From: DATFDN01 sp963818885
Lineage (GTDB): Bacteria > Pseudomonadota > Alphaproteobacteria > Acetobacterales > Acetobacteraceae
DNA length: 64,000 nt
Assembly: GCA_963818885.1 (NCBI GenBank)
Contig: CAWFTP010000003.1
Span: 434,001 to 498,000 of the forward strand
Reading direction: 5' to 3'
In this document: positions 48,126-56,597 of the stretch, piece by piece
How positions within the stretch are numbered: the stretch's first letter is position 1
Layout: the number at the start of each line of letters is the position of its first letter
Made by a program: the position numbers and the translations under genes
Notes under the pieces: generated by a model
Seen by the model: the letters and a program-made list of their open reading frames with translations, nothing else
What the model was told of the DNA's origin: nothing
The model's database searches: none

Positions 48126-50620
48126 CTACCGCGCCGCCGGCGAAAGCTCTAAACCAAGCGCCGGCTCACGGCGGGAGAGCGGGAAGGCCGCCAGCGCGAG
48201 CGCGTAGAGCGCGCCGCCTCCCAGCAAGACCGCATCATACCCCACCTCGCGGGCGAGCAGTGCGGCAAGCGGCGTCGCGACCACCGAGAACGCGCCGTTC
48301 AGACCCCACGCCCAGGCCAGCACCGCGCCGCTCCCCTTGCCCTCGCCGACGCGTGACAGGCCAAGCGGGAATGGCAGCCCCAGCGCCACCGATACCGGCG
48401 CGAGCACCCCCAGCATCAGGGCGGCACGCCCTACCAACGGCCAGCCCAATGTCGCCAGGGCCAAGGGCCGAAGGCCCGCCCACGCCGCCACACACCACGC
48501 GAGGATCACCAGCACCGCGAGGGCGAGGCCCCGCCGCGGCGCGCCGATCCGTCCCGAGGCCATGCTGCCGATGCCGGAGAACACCAGCATCCCGGTCAGC
48601 ACCAGGGCGAACCCGCCGGTCTGGTCATCCAGCCACAGGCTCGCCACCGCGATCAGGGCGATCTCGATGAATAGGAAGCCGAGCCCCAGCAACGGGAAAT
48701 AGACCGCGAGCCCCAGGGTTCCGCGCCGCTTGACGCGCCCGGGTGCCAGCAGCGGCAAGACCAGGACGAACGCGGCAATCACCGCCGCCTGGGCGAGCAC
48801 GGCGAGATTGACCAGCGCCCCGATCTCCATCTGCGGCAGCATCTCAAGGCGCGCGAGCAGCGTGCGCAGCCGAGAGAGCCGCAGCGCCGCGTAGAAGAAC
48901 GGCCGGTCGAGCGTCACCGGCGTCAGGCTGAAGGTCGCCCCGGAGGGCGTGCGCATCCCGGCGAGCACCGCGCTCGCCTCGTCGGCGATCGAGTCGTCGG
49001 GGCCCGTGCTTGCCACGGTCCCGGCGTCGAAGGAGACCGCCGGCAGGTCGTTGTAGATGTTCGCCCGCGCCGACGCGACGTCGACGCCCGGATAATACGA
49101 CACATCGAAGGACCGTTCGTCGGCGAAATAACGTAGCGCGGCGACGCGTCTCGGGCTCCAATCCTCGTTGGAGACCAGGAGCCGCGCCCCCCAGGCGGAG
49201 CGTACCGATGACGACCCGCCGCGTCGGGTCCGCACCTGGCTCCAGCAGCGCCGCCCGCACTGTTGACAACACCCGCAGCGCATAGATGGGGAAGTCACGG
49301 ATCGAGACGGGAATGGAGAGTATCCCGCCGGGCGCCAACGCGCGCAGGTCGGCGGCCAGCGCCTCGACCGTGAAGGCGGTCACGTTCGCCTCCGCCGCAT
49401 CGAGGAAGTCCGCCGATATGTCGATCACGCCGTAGCCCGCGCCCGCCTGCGCGGCGGCAAGCGGCGGTGCGCTGCGCAGACGCACCCGCCCATCGGGCGC
49501 CATCGGCGCCACCGGTCCCAGCCCATGGCGCAACGCGGCGGCCAGCACCGGATCGGGCTCCAGCGCGTCGACATGCGACGCGCCGAGCGCCAGGATTTCG
49601 GCGACCCGGAACCCGCCGGAGGCGCCGATCAGCAGCACGCGCGGATGCGACTCGATCCGGTACGGCGCGGCGTCCAGCGCCGCCTTCGCATAGCCGACTT
49701 CCGGGACAGTGCGCGGCAGGGCGGCGATGCGATTGCCGTCACGATAGAGCCCGAACGCTCGCGGCGGACCGCCCAGGCCGAGCTGCTCGGCGTCGTTCGA
49801 GATGTCGGTGTCGACACGCTCGGTGAAGTCGTCGAGCAGCTGGTATTGTCCCCGCGGGGACAGGCGCGTTGCCAGCACGCGTGCGCCCGCCGTGTGCTCC
49901 GGCGCATAGATCGGCTTGTATTCGTTCACGCGCGCTGGGCCGCCTAGCAGCAGCACCGCCTCGCACGCCACGAGCGCCGCGGCGGCCGCCAGCACCGGAA
50001 ACACGCCCCGGCGCACGAGCACCGCGCTGGCGGCGAGCGGCACCAGAAGGGCCGGCACCAGCTCCAGCGGCGGCAGGACGAACATCAGCACGGTGACGCA
50101 GGCCGCGCCGGCCCCGGCGCCGCCCAGGTCCCAGCCGTAGACGATGCCAATGCGCCGCGGGTTGAGCACGAAGCTCATCCCGATGAACAGTCCGGCCAGG
50201 AAGAAGAAGGGCAGCAGAGCCGCGTAGTAGCCGGCGATGTTCCACAGCTGCGAGGCCCAGGTGACCTGGTTCTGCAGCTGCAGGGGGTTGAACGGATTGG
50301 CCCCCGCCGCGCGGTATCCGAGGCCCGCCGCCAGCACCAGCAGCGGCGGAAGCCAACCCATCGCCCGCCCGCCGAACCGCTGCACGGTGTCGCGCAGGAG
50401 CGCCAGCGCGACGCCGCTCAGCGCGAAGCCCGCCATCACGATGGAAATGACCCAGTAGCCGTATTCGGACCACGCGGTGACGGCGAAGAACCGGGTCAGC
50501 GCGATCTCGAACGCCACTGCCGAGAAGGAGATAAGGAAGACGGGGGCGAGCGGGGTCGCGTTCGTGACTCCTCCCCCTGCCCCCCCCTCCCGCAAGGGGA
50601 GGGGAGATTCGCCAATCCAT
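48126..50620 (-). CDS. Multi-spanning spermidine-synthase-like/SAM-fold membrane protein, frameshifted
   Basis: An N-terminal block of about six helices (FLISFSAVAFEIALTRFFAV, SIVMAGFALSGVALALL, YYAALLPFFFLAGLFIGMSF), then a soluble Rossmann-like spermidine synthase domain (RVLLIGASGGFRVAEILALG, VDALEPDPVLAAALRHGLG, GVIDISADFLDAAEANVTAF, LRALAPGGILSIPV) and, after a frameshift near 49,195, another set of helices ending GAVLAWAWGLNGAFSVVATP. This TM-SAM-TM layout is a known uncharacterised group of polyamine aminopropyltransferase relatives. The SAM motif GASGGF is divergent. The start is unclear; ATG 50,620 lies inside a palindromic repeat, and an 8-G run near 50,585 may hold another frame error. 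Confidence 0.65.
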
Positions 50621-50655
50621 CCCCCCGCCCCTTGCGGGAGGGGGTAGGGGGAGAG
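50570..50655. repeat. GC-rich palindromic repeat element
   Basis: Left arm CTCCCCCTGCCCC...CTCCCGCAAGGGGAGGGG and right arm CGCCCCTTGCGGGAGGGGGTAGGGGGAG are inverted copies around an AGATTCGCCAATCCATC centre. The type 'CTCCCC...CTTGCGGGAGGGG...GGGGGAG' is common as dispersed elements in alphaproteobacterial genomes. It overlaps the proposed start of the membrane protein and lies just after the hydrolase stop, so it may be an RNA hairpin separating the two genes. Confidence 0.7.
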
Positions 50656-50663
50656 GACCCGCC

Positions 50664-51527
50664 TCAAGGCCACACCCGCCGCCGCGCGAACGACAGCACC
50701 AGGGCGTCGAACCGTCCCGCGTCGTCGACGAACAGCGCGTGGCCGGCGCCCGTGAACACCGCCGTCTCCGTGTTCGGCCGCCCGCGCGCGAGGTTCGCCG
50801 CCTGGCCGGCAAGGCCGGGCCGCACGGCATAGAGGACCGGCCGCGGTGTCGAATAGACCGCCTCGCGCCAGTAGCTGCGCGGCACCGGATAGGACAGCAA
50901 TGCCCGCGCCGCCCACTCAGGGGTCCGCAGGCTTGCCTCCGTCAGCTCCTCCAAATAGAGCGGCGGTTGGGGCGTGCGGAACATGCCACGCACGAATCCG
51001 GCCATCGCGGCGTCGTGCGACACCGGACGATGACGCAAGCGTGGTCGCCGCGCCGGAACTGGTGCCGGCAGCTCACCCACCGAATTGTCGACCAGCACAA
51101 GCCCCGCCACCGCCGCGCTGCCATGCATCTGGACGTATGCCAGCGAATCGAGCACCCCGAGCGACCAGCCGATCAGCAGCACCGGGCCCCTCTGGCGCGC
51201 AATTAGGTCGGCGATGTCGTCACCACGCCGCTCAGGAGTGTAGCCGCGCGTTGGCGCCTCCGACAGGCCCTGGCCGCGCGGATCGAGGGCGACCACGTGG
51301 TATCCCGCAGCCGAGAAGGCGGCGATCTGCGACCCCCAGATCCAGGCCGGCATGGTCCAGCCCGGCACCAGGACGATCGTGCGGGCGGCGGGCGGGCCAG
51401 CCTCCAGATAATGTAGCCGCACCTCGTCGCTGGTGGTGAAGAACCCATCGCGCGCCCGGCCTTGCGCCACCGCGCCCGGCGCGAGCAGGCACGAGGCTGC
51501 CAGGAGAATCGCCGTCCGCCGCTGCAT
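50664..51527 (-). CDS. Exported alpha/beta hydrolase
   Basis: A 287-residue protein with a Sec signal (MQRRTAILLAASCLLAPGAV, cleavage after AQG or VAQ; the Cys could also be read as a lipobox but the context LLAPGA does not fit well). Fold features: oxyanion region TIVLVPGWTMPAWIWGSQI, DPRGQGLSEAPTRGYTPERR, nucleophile elbow VLLIGWSLGVLDSLAYVQ (G-W-S-L-G), and the catalytic His in FTGAGHALFVDDAGRFD. Probably an esterase or lactonase acting in the periplasm. It is separated from the SDR gene by only four bases and likely shares its operon. Confidence 0.78.
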   Translation of the reverse strand: MQRRTAILLAASCLLAPGAVAQGRARDGFFTTSDEVRLHYLEAGPPAARTIVLVPGWTMPAWIWGSQIAAFSAAGYHVVALDPRGQGLSEAPTRGYTPERRGDDIADLIARQRGPVLLIGWSLGVLDSLAYVQMHGSAAVAGLVLVDNSVGELPAPVPARRPRLRHRPVSHDAAMAGFVRGMFRTPQPPLYLEELTEASLRTPEWAARALLSYPVPRSYWREAVYSTPRPVLYAVRPGLAGQAANLARGRPNTETAVFTGAGHALFVDDAGRFDALVLSFARRRVWP

Positions 51528-51531
51528 GCGC

Positions 51532-52312
51532 TCAGAATGTGCCGGGATAGGAGCCGCCGTCGATCAGAAGATTCTGGCCGGTGATGAATCCCGCCTGCGC
51601 CGAGCACAGGAAAGCACAGTAGGCGGCGAATTCGCCGGCCTCGCCGAAGCGCCCCGCCGGGTTGGCGGCACCGCGTTCGTTCCAAATGTCGGCGTAGGGC
51701 CGCCCACTCTTCTCAGCGAGGCTGCGCACATGCCGGCGCTGCCCGTCGGTGTCGAAGATGCCGGGCAGCAGCGTGTTGATGGTGACGTTATGCCGCACGA
51801 CCTGGCGCGACAGCCCGGCGACGAAGTCCGACCAGGCCGGAACGCGGCCCGTTCGACAGTCCGAGCTCCGGCTGGGCGATCTTCACCCCGCGCGCGGCGA
51901 TGTTGACGATGCGGCCGAACCGGCGGGCGATCATGCCGTCGATCGTGGCCCGGATCAGCGCGATCGGGGTCAGCATCAGCGCATCGACGGCGGCGATCCA
52001 ATCCTCGCGCGACCAGTCGCGAAAGTCGCCGGGGTGCGGTCCATCTGCGTTGGTGATCAAGATGTCGGGCGCGGGACACGCCGCGAGCGCCGCCGCCCTC
52101 CCCTCCTCCGTCGTGATGTCGGCGGCGACCGGGACCGTGCGCACACCCGTCTCGGCGCCGATCGCATCGGCCTCCCGCTCCAGAAGCTCGCGGCTGCGCG
52201 CGACCATGACCACGTCCACGCCCTCGCGGGCGAGCTGGAGCGCGGTCGCCCGACCCATGCCCCGGCTCGCGCCCGAGACCAGCGCGGTGCGCCCCGCGAT
52301 CCCGAGGTCCAT
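51532..52312 (-). CDS. SDR-family protein with atypical active site, one frameshift
   Basis: About 260 residues. N terminus MDLGIAGRTALVSGASRGMG (TGxxxGxG-type: SGASRGMG), ADILITNADGPHPGDF (NNAG replaced by TNADGP), FGRIVNIAARGVKIAQPELG. Where YxxxK is expected the sequence is GLSNGPRS, then a frameshift near 51,840 and FVAGLSRQVVRHNVTINTLL with PGIFDTDGQ, TGQNLLIDGGSYPG. A branch of SDRs with 'SNGARSG' in this position exists, so absence of Tyr/Lys may be genuine and not caused by the break. It follows the SnoaL gene by four bases. Confidence 0.75.
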
Positions 52313-52316
52313 TGCC

Positions 52317-52775
52317 TCAGCGCGCCTTCACCGGCCGGTTGGCGTGGCTCTGCTGCGGCACCCCACGATTAAGCGACATGTGAGAATGGGTGCAGACCCA
52401 GGCCCCGTCCTGCTTGTGAAAGACCATCGTCGCCCGCCCCGGCCGGTCGAATGCCGTGCCGTCCGGATGGTAGCCCGTGCTGGTCCACGGCGCGACAACG
52501 CAGGCCATGCTGGCATCATCGGCCACCAGAACCCGCACCGCGCCAAGATCGAAGCGGAAGTCCGAGGTCTTGGGCCAGACATGGTCCCATTGCGTGGCGA
52601 TCCACGCCTCGAGCCCCGGAATCACGTCGCGATGGGTGCCGAACGCGAGCACGTCAGGATGGAACATCGGCCGCGCCGAGGCGTAGTCCACGTCCCGCAC
52701 ATAGCCGGCGAACCGGTCGAGCCAATCGAGGAAGAAGGCGCGGGTCGCGGCGTCGGCCTCGGGAAGCTGCGTCAT
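52317..52775 (-). CDS. SnoaL/NTF2-like protein
   Basis: A 152-residue alpha+beta barrel protein: ATRAFFLDWLDRFAGYVRDV at the N-terminal helices, DYASARPMFHPDVLAFGTHR and DVIPGLEAWIATQWDHVWPK, then strands FRFDLGAVRVLVADDASMAC, GRATMVFHKQDGAWVCTHSH and MSLNRGVP. The pattern (Asp-Val-xx-Phe-Gly, WxxTHxHxS) marks SnoaL-like/ketosteroid-isomerase-fold proteins. ATG 52,775 is chosen because upstream sequence belongs to a repeat array. First gene of a leftward unit SnoaL-SDR-hydrolase. The array at 52,842-52,977 lies 67-202 bases upstream of its start and could regulate it. Confidence 0.7.
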   Translation of the reverse strand: MTQLPEADAATRAFFLDWLDRFAGYVRDVDYASARPMFHPDVLAFGTHRDVIPGLEAWIATQWDHVWPKTSDFRFDLGAVRVLVADDASMACVVAPWTSTGYHPDGTAFDRPGRATMVFHKQDGAWVCTHSHMSLNRGVPQQSHANRPVKAR

Positions 52776-52841
52776 TATCTCTCTCCGGCGCTCTCCAGCC
52801 CCCAGTCTAGGGCCGGTTTCCGCGCGCACGAAGGCCGGCGC

Positions 52842-52977
52842 GTGTACATCGGCGGCCGCAGCTAGGCGGAGTTGTGTACATCCGTTGCAGGAGCGGCGAG
52901 AGTTTGCGTACATTTCTCGCGGGTGCAGCGGGGATTTGTGTACATCGGCGGGTTCCGCCGGACGAATTCGTGTACAC
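52842..52977. promoter_or_regulatory. Array of five GTGTACAT sites with exact 32-bp spacing
   Basis: Octamers start at 52,842 (GTGTACAT), 52,874 (GTGTACAT), 52,906 (GCGTACAT), 52,938 (GTGTACAT) and 52,970 (GTGTACAC): four intervals of exactly 32 bases. The last is a perfect palindrome; the others differ by one base. Three are preceded by a T run (TTG/TTTG) and copies 1 and 4 share 14 bases (GTGTACATCGGCGG), while the rest of each unit has diverged. 32 bp is close to three helical turns, so all sites face one side of the DNA. 32 is not a multiple of three, which argues against coding. Best reading: an operator array for a cooperatively binding regulator, or a decayed tandem repeat with a selected core. 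Confidence 0.6.
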
Positions 52978-53003
52978 GGCCCGTCACGGCCCGATCACGC
53001 CAG

Positions 53004-54581
53004 TCACCCCCTCCCCGCCTCCACCATCGCCATCAGGTGCTCCAGCCGGTCGGCCTCCGCCGCCGGCTTGTCGCGGCGCAGGCGTGCGATGCGGGGGAAG
53101 CGCATGGCGACGCCGGATTTGTGCCGGCCGGAGAGCTGCGCGGCGTCGAACGCGACCTCCAGCACCAGCGTCTTCTCGACCTCGCGCACCGGGCCGAAGC
53201 GCGCCGTGGTGTGGTTGCGAATCCAACGATCGAGCCAGCCGAGCTCGGCATCGCTGAAACCCGAGTAGGCCTTGCCCACCGGGACCAGCTCGTCGTCCCG
53301 CCACAGGCCGAACGTGTAATCCGAATAGTAGCTGCTGCGCTTGCCGTGGCCGCGCTGGGCATACATCAGCACGGCGTCCACCGTGTGCGGATCGCGCTTC
53401 CACTTCCACCACAGCCCCTTCGGCCGGCCCGGCACGTAGAAGCTATCCGCGCGCTTGAGCATGATGCCCTCCATCGAGGCGGCGCGCGCGCCCTCGCGCA
53501 GCGCGGCGAGCTCCTCGATCGAGGCGAAGTCGATCAGCGGCGAAAGGTCCATCCGTGCCGGTGCGACTCGGGCGAACCATGCCTCCAAGGATGCCCGCCG
53601 CGCATCGAAAGGCAATCCGCGCACGTCCTCCGTGCCGTCGAACAGAATGTCGTAGAGCCGCACGCAGGCCGGGAAGTCGCGCAGCATCGCCGCGCTCACC
53701 TGCTTGCGATTGAGCCGCTGCTGCAGGTCGGCGAACGGCGCCACCGTGCCATCACGGACGACGAGCAACTCGCCATCCAGCACCGCGTCGAAATCCATCG
53801 CCCCGATGATCTCCGGAAAACCGGCGGAGATGTCGTCGGCGCCGCGCGAATAGACCCGCCGCCCATTCGGCGTCGCGACGAGCTGCACGCGGATGCCGTC
53901 CCACTTCCACTCCGCCCGGTACTGCGACGCATCGAGCGTGGCGAGATCGGACTCCTCCAGTGGATGGGCCAGCATCGGCGGGCGGAACACCGGCGCGCCT
54001 TCCGGATCGGGACGCGGGCCGCGCTTCTCCAGCCACGCGAACAGCGCCGTGTAGGGCGGCGCGAGGCCGTGCCAGACCTCCTCCACCAAATCGGGGTCCA
54101 CGTCGCCGAGCCCGGCGAGCGCAATCTTCGCGAGCCGGGCCGATGCGCCGACACGCAAACCGCCGGTGATCAGCTTCAGCAGCGCGAGCCGCGCTGACGG
54201 CGTGCAGGCATCGAGCCAGCCCGCGACGATGTCGGGCAGCGCGGCCTTGGGCGCGGTCTCCAGCGTATGCACCACCTCGGACAGTGTCGGCGCCGCGCCG
54301 CCATTAGGACGCGCGGGCCACATCAGCGACACCGTCTCGGCGAGGTCGCCCACGAAGTCATAGGACCAACCGAACAGCACCGGATCGGTCCGGCTCGCCG
54401 CGAGGTCACGGATCAGTCCGGGCTTCGCCGCGGTGAAGCGCAACTCGCCCGCGATGGCGGCAAGCGCGATGCCCCGGTCAGGGTCGGGCTCGGACGCGAA
54501 GTAGCGGCGCAGCAGCGCGATCTTGGCATTGCGCGCATGAGTGAAGACCAGCCGCTCCAGCAATTCGGCGAAGGCGATCAT
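53004..54581 (-). CDS. ATP-dependent DNA ligase (cisplatin-damage-response type)
   Basis: A 525-residue ligase. N-terminal DNA-binding domain MIAFAELLERLVFTHARNAK, LLRRYFASEPDPDRGIALAA, TGGLRVGASARLAKIALAG. Adenylation domain with nucleotidyl Lys in YRAEWKWDGIRVQLVA (KxDG), RVYSRGADDISAGFPEI, AVLDGELLV, YDILFDGTEDVRGLPFDARR, EGIMLKRADSFYVPGRPKGL and WWKWKRDPHTVDAVLMYAQR. OB domain YTFGLWRDDELVPVGKAYSG with the C-terminal motif VAMRFPRIARLRRDKPAAEA. This matches the bacterial ligase group usually paired with an exonuclease, a DEXH helicase and a phosphoesterase; none of those partners is beside it here. ATG 54,581 chosen by family N terminus. Confidence 0.88.
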   Translation of the reverse strand: MIAFAELLERLVFTHARNAKIALLRRYFASEPDPDRGIALAAIAGELRFTAAKPGLIRDLAASRTDPVLFGWSYDFVGDLAETVSLMWPARPNGGAAPTLSEVVHTLETAPKAALPDIVAGWLDACTPSARLALLKLITGGLRVGASARLAKIALAGLGDVDPDLVEEVWHGLAPPYTALFAWLEKRGPRPDPEGAPVFRPPMLAHPLEESDLATLDASQYRAEWKWDGIRVQLVATPNGRRVYSRGADDISAGFPEIIGAMDFDAVLDGELLVVRDGTVAPFADLQQRLNRKQVSAAMLRDFPACVRLYDILFDGTEDVRGLPFDARRASLEAWFARVAPARMDLSPLIDFASIEELAALREGARAASMEGIMLKRADSFYVPGRPKGLWWKWKRDPHTVDAVLMYAQRGHGKRSSYYSDYTFGLWRDDELVPVGKAYSGFSDAELGWLDRWIRNHTTARFGPVREVEKTLVLEVAFDAAQLSGRHKSGVAMRFPRIARLRRDKPAAEADRLEHLMAMVEAGRG

Positions 54582-54775
54582 GAGCGAAGAATGGGAGCGA
54601 TGGCGCGGAACGCAAACACGCGGTAGTGTCTCTATTGAATTTCGGGCTTGGGTGGGGAATCGACCATCCGGTTGCGGGCGCATGGTCTGGTTAAGCGGAC
54701 ACTGCGAGCCGGGACCCAAGTGACCGCGCGCCGCTCTCCGGCTTTTTGCAGCGGACTTCTGCAGCGGATAAGCGG

Positions 54776-55480
54776 TTAATCCGGCGTGCTCCGTTCGGCG
54801 CTCGATCGCGACGCAGTCCCCGCCCCGAATAATCCGAGGCTCGCGGGTTCGGAAACCGCAGCGGTGCTTTTGCTCAGGCGAACGTTATCCCAGTCGCCCT
54901 CTTGACCGGGCTGCTCAGCAGGATCGAGACCGCTCCACCGGTGCTCCAGGCGGTCGCGGTGTAGCTGGCCATGTAGTTCGACGGAATGCCATGAGCTGGG
55001 CGGGGACGCCGGTCGCGACGATCGTGTTGCCTCCGATGAGCAAGGAGACGCTGCGGCGGATCGGAAATGCCTTCGAAATCCGACATCGACGTTGAGCGTG
55101 TAGGTCGAATGCCCGCCGTGGTCGACAGCACCCAGCGGTCTGGGACGGTCCCGCCATGCTGTAGGCGACCGTGATGCCGTCAGGCACGGAGTTAAGTAGG
55201 CTGAAGTCGAGGCTTGCACGCCGGGCTGGAACTGGCCGAAGGAGCCGGCACTCACCGCAGCCGGGGATCGGGTCATTCACTGAATAGCTGCACCCCGCGC
55301 CGCATGCCAGATCATGAGATAAGAATGGCTGGACAGTGATGTGGTCCGCGACGATCGGTGTAGCCACCGAAGGGAAGGCCCCCTGCCGGCAACGGGGACA
55401 TCCTTCGTAATGAGCAAGCGCGTTGAGATAGTAAGGGCGACCAGCAATGCCCGCAGCCTCGATGTCAACGCACTAATCAC
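54776..55480 (-). pseudogene. Broken PEP-CTERM exported protein gene
   Basis: The frame from 55,480 starts MISALTSRLRALLVALTIST, a signal-like segment. Then, in other frames, VATPIVADHITVQPFLSHDL, ACGAGCSYSVNDPIPG, GSFGQFQPGVQAS, LDFSLLNSVPDGITVAYSMA, GHSTYTLNVDVGFEGI, NYMASYTATAWSTGGAVSIL and finally WDNVRLSKSTAAVSEPASLG LFGAG, a PEP-CTERM motif (SEPASLGLFGAG) followed by an abnormal tail lacking a hydrophobic helix and Arg cluster. At least five frame changes while flanking genes on the right and left have few, so true decay is possible as well as error. Confidence 0.55.
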
Positions 55481-55517
55481 TTTTCATCAGTCGCGAAAAC
55501 TCGCGATTCACACCTGA

Positions 55518-55532
55518 ATGTTCTTCGAACAT
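55518..55532. promoter_or_regulatory. Perfect palindrome ATGTTC-TTC-GAACAT
   Basis: A 15-base inverted repeat (6-base arms, 3-base centre) 38-52 bases upstream of the start of the broken PEP-CTERM gene, in a locally AT-richer region. Position and symmetry suit an operator; the short loop would also allow a small hairpin. The GTTC/GAAC half-sites recall the alphaproteobacterial SOS box only superficially, as the spacing differs. Confidence 0.3.
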
Positions 55533-55746
55533 GTGTCCCGTGTTTTCGAAGATCGAGGCTTGCGCGGCATGCAGTCTGGCAGAGATACGCCGTGCGCCCG
55601 GCGTCCGCTGACAAGCCTACGCCCAGCATCGTCTCTGTGCGCTCGAGGAGTTATATTGACTTGGCAAGAAAAGCGCGCAGATTGAGGTTTAAGAGAACGA
55701 TACCTTCGCCGCGGATTTCGTGCATGATCGTAATGCGTTCGATCTT

Positions 55747-55960
55747 TATAGGAACGGGCGACAGTTAAGGCATGGCATCAACGAACGTCGCTTTTTTGTT
55801 CGAGAATAACGAGGGCTGAGGTCGGCAAGCTTATGCATCGCCGGCAAAGCGGTCGCACGATGTCCCTCAAAAAATATCGCAACGTCATAATCGGAATACG
55901 GCTCTGGATCGCCGTTCGCCCCCGCCAGCCGAAGACAAGGAGTGGCAGCTGAACTCGCTC
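55747..55960 (-). pseudogene. Remnant of an MNT-type (polymerase-beta-fold) nucleotidyltransferase
   Basis: One frame gives NGDPEPYSDYDVAIFFEGHR, ATALPAMHKLADLSPRYSRT and ends KKRRSLMPCLNCRPFL with TAA at 55,747-55,749. The first block is the G-x(n)-DxD catalytic motif of minimal nucleotidyltransferases (consensus FGSRARGDAEPxSDYDVAVF). The preceding LLVFG is in another frame; two surplus G residues in GGCTGGCGGGGGCG explain the shift. The rest of the domain and any HEPN partner are missing, so this is a decayed gene, probably an antitoxin of the MntA kind. Confidence 0.5.
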
Positions 55961-56288
55961 GCCGACGATTTGCACCGGCGAGAACGCTTTAGAACAGGTC
56001 CTTGCGAGTCCGAACGGCAATTTTGTGTCCCATACCCCGTCTCCGCGTCGCCCGTCAATAGTGACCTTGCATATTTTAAGGAATTTGGCAAAGCGGTCCC
56101 TAAGCGAGCTTGCGCCGTGTCCATCGATTCGGTGCAAAATTCCTGTTTGTGCGCCACTTTGCCCAGAGCAGGGGGCTCCTCCAAGCGGCCGGGACGGTCC
56201 GCTTCCCGGAAGTCGTTCGCCTTCCGTGGATGCCGTGGTCGGGTCGAAAGCCGACATTCAAACTGAGACACTACCAAACGCGCATGTC
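55961..56288. other. Gene-free stretch
   Basis: No frame on either strand gives recognisable protein sequence. The open frames here (including one of 244 codons starting at 56,619 on the minus strand) are rich in Arg, Ser and Pro, change composition abruptly and match no family pattern. Together with the flanking broken genes it forms a decayed accessory patch from about 54.7 to 56.3 kb. Confidence 0.4.
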
Positions 56289-56564
56289 TTATTGCGCCGC
56301 GATCCGGTGCAGTTCTCCGGCCGCGAGCATCCTCCGATGCAGTTCGATCGAATCGAGCTCCAAGCCGTTCGGCCAGGCGAGGACTCCCAGCTCGATGAAC
56401 ACACGACCAAAATAGGCCGGATCTCGAAGCGGATCGGTCATCGGACTCGTGGTCTCGATCAGGTCGGAGAAATCGTGCTCTCCACCGCTCGCGTCTGAAA
56501 ACTGGATAGCCAGCCTGTACCCCTCCCGGGGCTTTACCGCCACTACCTTGACGATCTCGATCAT
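56289..56564 (-). CDS. DUF2442 protein
   Basis: A 91-residue intact protein: MIEIVKVVAVKPREGYRLAI, QFSDASGGEHDFSDLIETTS, PLRDPAYFGRVFIELGVLAW and PNGLELDSIELHRRMLA. The V-x-P-x-x-x-Y-x-L-x-x-x-F-x-D-G pattern, DFSDLI and the VLAWPNGLELD block define DUF2442. Such proteins often sit next to a DUF4160 protein in toxin-antitoxin-like pairs, but no DUF4160 gene is adjacent. It starts 33 bases after the (repaired) end of the FemAB-like gene. Confidence 0.8.
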   Translation of the reverse strand: MIEIVKVVAVKPREGYRLAIQFSDASGGEHDFSDLIETTSPMTDPLRDPAYFGRVFIELGVLAWPNGLELDSIELHRRMLAAGELHRIAAQ

Positions 56565-56597
56565 TCGACGTCTGCCCCCGGCACTCGTTGGTCGGCA

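Noticed and set aside
52842..52977. Possible CRISPR array (32-bp periodicity)
   Set aside because: Only about 8-11 bases per unit are conserved, while CRISPR repeats conserve 23-40 bases; there are no unique spacers of matching design and no cas genes nearby.
52872..54197. Plus-strand ORF of 441 codons opposite the DNA ligase
   Set aside because: Composition is the complement of the ligase codons, no family pattern, and it begins inside the 32-bp array.
53004..54581. LigD-type non-homologous end-joining ligase
   Set aside because: No polymerase or 3'-phosphoesterase domain and no Ku gene; the N-terminal region fits the single-polypeptide cisplatin-response ligase group.
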